DNA of 43,291 bases from an uncultured Bacteroidales bacterium. Lineage in GTDB: Bacteria; Bacteroidota; Bacteroidia; Bacteroidales; F082. Position 1 is the first letter of the stretch. Each line of letters opens with the position of its first letter. The position numbers and the translations under genes were made by a program. The notes below the pieces were generated by a model that made no database searches, was not told the origin of the DNA, and was given only the letters and a program-made list of their open reading frames with translations. Shown one piece after another: positions 39,115 through 43,291 of the stretch. The stretch covers positions 1-43,291 of the forward strand of contig CALBNP010000194.1 of NCBI GenBank assembly GCA_937896505.1. The letters run 5' to 3'.

Positions 39115-39225
39115 AGCAGATTGTCAATAATATAATTGTAAATAAAATGCGATGAATTTTATCTGTAAATTACACATATTTTTAATGGCAAACAGACCTA
39201 AAAATCATAGGATTTGCGTGTGTCA

Positions 39226-39300
39226 CAGCAAAAACTTACGTGTAATTGCGCAGCAAAAACTTACGTGTAATTGCGCAGCAAAAAAATTAGTGTAATTTTG
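39226..39300 (+). repeat. Three 25-bp tandem repeats ending in a promoter box
   Basis: Units at 39226-39250 and 39251-39275 are identical (CAGCAAAAACTTACGTGTAA plus TTGCG). The third, 39276-39300, has diverged so that TAATTGCG has become TAATTTTG, a proper -7 box (39293-39300), 24 nt before the Fic ATG at 39324. The first two units thus carry near-promoters. Confidence 0.8.
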
Positions 39301-39323
39301 CAGCGTATTATAAATGAAACACT

Positions 39324-40832
39324 ATGGCAACACCAGCAGAAAAACTCGCACAGTCATTGTCGGTTTTGAGACAATTGCAGCAGGACAAAAAGACTTTCGT
39401 CGTCCGTTCTGCCGACATTTCCCGCACGCATCTTGAACGGCTTGAGGAAAATGGTTTCCTTACAAAAGTCATCAATGGATGGTACATTGCCTCTAATCCG
39501 TCGTCAAAAACAGGTGACACGACTGATTGGTACATATCATATTGGGATTTTGTGTCGACATATACACGCGAAAAGTTAGGTGAAGACTGGAGTCTTTCCG
39601 TTGAGTCTTCTTTGGATGTTTCGACAGGCGATTGGACTGTTTCGCCGCAAGTGATAGTGCGCTCGCCGAAATGCCAGAATACGCTTGTCAATCTGCTTTT
39701 CGGATGCAGTATTTTTTTCCTGAAAGCGGATTGCGCCTCAATGCCGGTCAAGGAATCGCGCTACGGTTTGAATGTGTATGGTATTCCCGAAGCGCTTGTG
39801 ATGGCTTCTCCCGCTTTTTTCCAGAATGACACTATTACGGCAAGGACGGCATTGGCCACCATCCGCGATGCTTCTGATGTCTTGCCGTTTCTTTTGGACA
39901 AAGGCCGTTCGTCGAAGGCAGGACGCCTGATAGGAGCATTCAATAATGTGCAAATGCCGATGGTTGCTAACGAAATCAAGACAACTATGGAAAAGTTGGG
40001 CTATGTGGTGCGCGAGGAAGACCCTTTTGCAGAAAAGATTGATTTTGTGCGTGATGTGTCGCCATACGCCACTCGTATCAGGCTGATGTGGCAAAATATG
40101 AGAAGCGATGTCTTATCTGTAAAACCAAAGGTTACTGTATTAATGGATGCGAAATCCTATTTGCTTGATGTTGATGAAAGATACAAGCAGGATGCCTATC
40201 ATTCCCTCTCTATCGAAGGCTACAAAGTGACCGAAGAACTGATTGAAAAAGTCAGGACGGGGCAATGGAATCCGGAGAAAAACGAATCAGACAAAGAGGA
40301 TAAAAACGCTCTTGCGGCAAGGGGCTATTGGCAAGCGTTTCAGGAAGTCAGAAAAAGCATTAAACGGATTCTTGAAGGGAAAAATGCAGGCGAAACTGTG
40401 GCGGAAGACCATAGGAACTGGTATCGTGAAATGTTTGCACCTTGCGTTATGGCTGGCATCATCAAACCTACTGACCTTGCTGGCTATCGCTCTGGACAAG
40501 TATATATTAAGAATTCCATGCACACGCCATTAAATCCAGAAGCCGTGAGAGATGCCATGCCAGTTTTGTTTGACTTGCTGAAAACCGAAACGGATGCCTG
40601 GGTACGGGCTGTGTTGGGGCATTTCATGTTCACGTTCATTCACCCTTATATGGACGGCAACGGGCGTATGGGGCGTTTCCTGATGAATGTCATGCTGGCT
40701 TCGGGTGGCTACCGATGGACAATAGTTCCGCAAAATGTCAGAAGTGAATATATGACATCGTTGGAAAAAGCAAGTGTTAAAGGTGACATCGGCGATTTTG
40801 CGGCTTTATTGGCTAAACTTGTAAATGAATGA
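39324..40832 (+). CDS. Fic-domain protein with AbiEi-like N-terminal region
   Basis: A 502-residue fusion. Residues 1-100 look like the winged-helix part of AbiEi-type antitoxin/regulators (VVRSADISRTHLERLEENGFLTKVINGWYIAS), followed by about 130 residues of the AbiEi-like body (SVESSLDVSTGDWTVSPQVIVRSPK). The C-terminal Fic domain has HPYMDGNGRMGR near 439-450, matching HPFxxGNGRxxR, which transfers AMP or another group from a nucleotide to a target hydroxyl. An inhibitory (S/T)xxxE(G/N) motif is present as SLSIEG (294-299), about 145 residues before the Fic motif, placing it among self-inhibited class II Fic proteins. The gene has its own promoter and shares a leader module with the ATPase gene. 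Target unknown. The AbiEi assignment is by pattern only. Confidence 0.85.
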   Translation: MATPAEKLAQSLSVLRQLQQDKKTFVVRSADISRTHLERLEENGFLTKVINGWYIASNPSSKTGDTTDWYISYWDFVSTYTREKLGEDWSLSVESSLDVSTGDWTVSPQVIVRSPKCQNTLVNLLFGCSIFFLKADCASMPVKESRYGLNVYGIPEALVMASPAFFQNDTITARTALATIRDASDVLPFLLDKGRSSKAGRLIGAFNNVQMPMVANEIKTTMEKLGYVVREEDPFAEKIDFVRDVSPYATRIRLMWQNMRSDVLSVKPKVTVLMDAKSYLLDVDERYKQDAYHSLSIEGYKVTEELIEKVRTGQWNPEKNESDKEDKNALAARGYWQAFQEVRKSIKRILEGKNAGETVAEDHRNWYREMFAPCVMAGIIKPTDLAGYRSGQVYIKNSMHTPLNPEAVRDAMPVLFDLLKTETDAWVRAVLGHFMFTFIHPYMDGNGRMGRFLMNVMLASGGYRWTIVPQNVRSEYMTSLEKASVKGDIGDFAALLAKLVNE

Positions 40833-40853
40833 ATCTGAATAAATTAGTTGCTT

Positions 40854-42185
40854 ATGAACAAAGGCAAAATCTTAGTAGTCGATGATAATCAGGGCATTCG
40901 CGCTGCGCTGAAACTGTTGCTGCCGCCGCATTTCGGGCAGGTGAAAATCATTGCTTCGCCCGCGACTTTGGTTTCCGAAATGGAGACCTTCAAGCCCGAT
41001 GTGGTGTTGCTCGACATGAATTTCTACACCGACATCAACACGGGCAACGAGGGCCTTTTCTGGACGACGGAAATCAAGCGCATGGCACCGCAAACCGAAG
41101 TGGTGCTGTTTACGGCCTATGCCGACATTGCCTTGGCTGTGGAGGGAATGCGTCGCGGCGCTTTCGATTTCATCGTGAAGCCCTGGGAAAACGAAAAGCT
41201 GCTTGCCACCTTGAACAATGCCTGCCAAAAAGCTTGCAAGGCATTTTCAAAAAGCAGGGAGTCAGATAATAAGGTCGAAATGTTTTGGGGCGAAAGTCAG
41301 GCCATGCAAACCATCCGTCATCATGTCGGCAAGATTGCGCCAACCGATGCAACGGTCTTGATTACAGGCGAAAATGGCACGGGAAAGGATGTCTTGGCTA
41401 ATGAAATCCATCGCTTGAGCAAAAGAAGCAACCGCCAGATGGTTTGTGTCGATGCCGGAGCCATCACAGAGACTTTGTTTGAAAGCGAACTCTTCGGTCA
41501 TGTCAAAGGCGCATTCACCGATGCCCATGCCGACCATATCGGCAAGTTTGAGCAAGCCAACGGCGGCACGCTTTTCCTCGACGAAATCGGAAACATTCCG
41601 CTGCATCTTCAGGCTAAGCTTTTGCGTGCCATACAAAACAGAAGCATTACGAAAGTCGGTGATAATAAGTCAGTTCCGATTGACATCCGTCTGATTTGTG
41701 CCACCAATATGAACCTTGAAAAAATGGTCAGGGAAGGCCATTTCCGCGAAGATTTGTATTATCGCCTCAACACCATGCGGCTGTATCTGCCGCCGCTTCG
41801 TGAACGCAAAAGCGATATTTTGCCCTTGGCGGAAATCTTTATTAGGCAATTCAACGGAAAATACCATCGTAACATCGAAGGCTTGAGCGAATCGGGTAGG
41901 GAAGTGCTTGAAAACCAGCAGTGGAGCGGCAATATCCGTGAGTTGCAGAACTGCGTCGAAAAAGCGGTTATCCTTGCCGAAAACGCTTTGCTCACACCGA
42001 ATGATCTGCAAATCAAAACGGTTTCAAGGCCTGTCGAAATGTGTCCTCAAACCTTGGAAGAGATGGAGGAAAAAGCCATCCGTGAGGCTATGGAAAGACA
42101 CAGCGGCAATTTGACTTTGGTGGCGAAATCGCTGAATATCAGCCGCCCGACCTTATACAGCAAACTCAAAAAATACGGCATCTGA
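40854..42185 (+). CDS. NtrC-family sigma-54-dependent response regulator
   Basis: The start is set at ATG 40854 (MNKGKILVVDDNQ), giving 443 residues; a TTG 6 nt upstream is possible but unlikely. A receiver domain (1-125) has the phospho-accepting Asp near 55 (VLLDMNF). The AAA+ sigma-54 activation domain (about 145-370) has Walker A GENGTGKD (near 171-178), the sigma-54 loop reading GAFTDA rather than GAFTGA, and Walker B GGTLFLDEI. The C-terminal Fis-type helix-turn-helix is NLTLVAKSLNISRPTLYSKL. It overlaps the kinase gene by 1 nt (TGATG). The putative sigma-54 promoter and paired palindromes upstream of the exporter operon are its probable target. Confidence 0.94.
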   Translation: MNKGKILVVDDNQGIRAALKLLLPPHFGQVKIIASPATLVSEMETFKPDVVLLDMNFYTDINTGNEGLFWTTEIKRMAPQTEVVLFTAYADIALAVEGMRRGAFDFIVKPWENEKLLATLNNACQKACKAFSKSRESDNKVEMFWGESQAMQTIRHHVGKIAPTDATVLITGENGTGKDVLANEIHRLSKRSNRQMVCVDAGAITETLFESELFGHVKGAFTDAHADHIGKFEQANGGTLFLDEIGNIPLHLQAKLLRAIQNRSITKVGDNKSVPIDIRLICATNMNLEKMVREGHFREDLYYRLNTMRLYLPPLRERKSDILPLAEIFIRQFNGKYHRNIEGLSESGREVLENQQWSGNIRELQNCVEKAVILAENALLTPNDLQIKTVSRPVEMCPQTLEEMEEKAIREAMERHSGNLTLVAKSLNISRPTLYSKLKKYGI

Positions 42186-43060
42186 TGCGCATCTGGATTG
42201 TGATATTGATTGTTTTCGCAAGCATCGCCGTGACCGCCATCGTAACGGCCATCATCGTGCGCCGCAAAGACCGAAATAAGGTGGCGTATATGCTTGATGC
42301 CTTTGAGGACGATGAGATGAATTTCCGCTTTCAGGAAAATGGAAAATTCAATACTACGCTGAACCGAATGCGCTGGATATTAGAGCGTAACCGCCAGCGC
42401 GACGAGCAGCAATCGTGGATAAAACTCATCCGTGTCCTGACGCACGAAATCATGAATACGGTCAGCCCGATAGCCTCCTTGAGCGAGGCCATGAGCCGCT
42501 CGGTTGAGCATCCCGAAGAAGCGCAATTGGATGTGAAAACAGGTTTGAAAACAATTTCATCTTCGTCGAAAGATTTGATTCGGTTCGTTGAGTCATATCG
42601 TGCCTTGGCGGGTGTGGCGCGCCCCATCAAGAAAGCCATCATGCTTTCGGAATTGATGGAGAAAGTCATCAACTTGACTTCGGAACAATGCGCTGCTGCC
42701 AATGCAAAATGCACTTATACAGCACTTTCAGATGACATTATCCTTTATGCAGACGAAAGCCAGTTGTTGCAAATCATGGTCAACCTGATAAAAAACGCTG
42801 TGCAAGCTGAGGCGTGCCGAATTGAAATTGAAGCGTGCATCAATGCCGATGAGCAGGTGCGTATCGTGGTCAGTAACAACGGCAAAGCCATTAGCCGAGA
42901 AAGTCAGGAACAGATTTTCGTGCCTTTCTTCACTACCAAACCAAATGGTTCGGGCATCGGCCTCAGCATTTCGCGCCAAATCATGAACCTTCACAACGGC
43001 TCCATCGATTTGTTGGAAAGCACACCGGAAAAGACCGTGTTCGAACTGGTGTTTCGGTGA
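42185..43060 (+). CDS. Sensor histidine kinase partner of the NtrC-type regulator
   Basis: A 291-residue kinase with a single N-terminal membrane helix (about 4-26) and almost no periplasmic part, a short linker and a DHp helix with H87 (VLTHEIMNTVSPI). The ATP-binding domain shows the N box (IMVNLIKNAVQA) and G2 box (FFTTKPNGSGIGLSIS). With no outside sensor domain it probably senses membrane or cytoplasmic signals, or works with the exporter itself. It shares a TGATG overlap with the response regulator, so expression is coupled. In other Bacteroidota such pairs often lie next to TolC/HlyD/FtsX exporter genes, which supports a regulatory link here. Confidence 0.92.
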   Translation: MRIWIVILIVFASIAVTAIVTAIIVRRKDRNKVAYMLDAFEDDEMNFRFQENGKFNTTLNRMRWILERNRQRDEQQSWIKLIRVLTHEIMNTVSPIASLSEAMSRSVEHPEEAQLDVKTGLKTISSSSKDLIRFVESYRALAGVARPIKKAIMLSELMEKVINLTSEQCAAANAKCTYTALSDDIILYADESQLLQIMVNLIKNAVQAEACRIEIEACINADEQVRIVVSNNGKAISRESQEQIFVPFFTTKPNGSGIGLSISRQIMNLHNGSIDLLESTPEKTVFELVFR

Positions 43061-43106
43061 TGAGGTTTTTTGTGTCAAAAACCATGAGCTACATGGTGAT
43101 GTTACC

Positions 43107-43139
43107 AAAAAAGCCCGCCAAACAAACTTCGGCGGGCTT
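43107..43139 (-). terminator. Terminator of pckA (minus strand)
   Basis: GCCCGCC (43113-43119) and GGCGGGC (43131-43137) form a strong stem. Read on the minus strand it is followed by six T (43107-43112), so it terminates the leftward pckA transcript. On the plus strand, where the kinase gene ends, the tail is only TTCATTATT. Confidence 0.82.
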
Positions 43140-43163
43140 CATTATTAGTGAATTTTATCAGTC

Positions 43164-43291
43164 TTACAGTTTCGGGCCAGCGGCGACCAATGCCTTGCCA
43201 GCTTCGTTGGTGGTGTATTTCTCAAAGTTCTTGATGAAGCGGCCTGCGAGGTCTTTTGCCTTTTCTTCCCAAACGCTTGGGTCGGCGTAGG
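43164..43291 (-). CDS. pckA: C-terminus of ATP-dependent phosphoenolpyruvate carboxykinase (partial)
   Basis: The minus strand from the window edge encodes 42 residues to a stop at 43164-43166, including DPSVWEEKAKDLAGRFI and ending NEAGKALVAAGPKL. This closely matches my memory of the C-terminus of Bacteroides ATP-type PEP carboxykinase, which in this phylum converts PEP plus CO2 to oxaloacetate with ATP gain on the route to succinate. Only the tail is visible, so the active site cannot be checked. A strong terminator follows the stop codon. Confidence 0.8.
   Translation of the reverse strand, partial: YADPSVWEEKAKDLAGRFIKNFEKYTTNEAGKALVAAGPKL

Larger units (their letters stand above)
39009..39323 (+). 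other. 315-nt gap before the Fic gene: repeat module plus tandem promoter repeats
   Basis: Contains leader module copy 2 (39013-39114), an AT-rich stretch (39115-39225) with nothing recognisable, and three exact-length 25-bp tandem repeats (39226-39300), the last of which carries the Fic gene's -7 box. No gene seen. Confidence 0.7.

Overview
The window reads as a piece of chromosome from an anaerobic member of the Bacteroidota, most likely order Bacteroidales. Many genes lack a purine-rich ribosome binding site and instead have the Bacteroidota-type -7 promoter box TAnnTTTG a short way upstream. Several families are typical of the phylum: an NfnA-NfnB-type fusion, the BT_3928 family, DUF1599, DUF6078, the flavin reductase-rubredoxin fusion and ATP-dependent PEP carboxykinase. 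Dispersed palindromic repeats of the kind common in these genomes fill most long intergenic gaps.

Layout. (1) 1-2.3 kb, minus strand: a PerR-type repressor, a flavin reductase-rubredoxin fusion and a flavodiiron protein form an oxygen/peroxide detoxification operon with a 7-1-7 PerR box just upstream of perR. (2) 2.4-8.8 kb: a DEDD exonuclease, the fused NfnA/NfnB-like flavoprotein, a small unknown gene, a MORN/YwqK-like secreted protein, then a cobalamin riboswitch and a BtuB-like TonB-dependent receptor. (3) 8.8-11.9 kb: a long, highly ordered RNA hairpin leads into a single-chain restriction-modification enzyme (HsdR-type nuclease, N6-adenine methylase and specificity domain). Its C-terminus may be frameshifted. 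(4) 11.9-28.5 kb: mostly core genes (DUF6078, PrsW protease, guaA, cdaA, folP, DUF1599, BT_3928, an orphan oligopeptide-type permease, tpiA, prmA, a 1552-residue secreted protein of unknown function, dnaN). They are interrupted by a terminal-inverted-repeat element and a large cluster of palindromic repeats. (5) 28.7-43.1 kb: a tripartite ABC exporter (TolC, HlyD-type adaptor, FtsX/MacB-type permease, ATPase, second permease) and, further on, an NtrC-type activator and histidine kinase. The last 128 bases are the C-terminus of pckA on the minus strand.

Two observations stand out. First, the exporter operon begins with a good sigma-54 (-24/-12) promoter, preceded by two 17-bp palindromes of the same 6-5-6 design whose centres are 22 bp apart. 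This is what an NtrC-type activator needs, and such an activator with its kinase lies at the far end of the cluster. Second, between exporter and regulators sit two accessory genes: an AAA ATPase with DUF4143-type architecture, and a Fic protein fused to an apparent AbiEi-like winged-helix region. Each is preceded by a copy of the same ~100-bp module, containing three 23-bp repeats, and by an identical 20-nt core promoter. This looks like a two-cassette, co-regulated accessory (possibly toxin or defence) unit, and it is my best candidate for something undescribed.

All calls come from reading the sequence. No database search or folding program was run.
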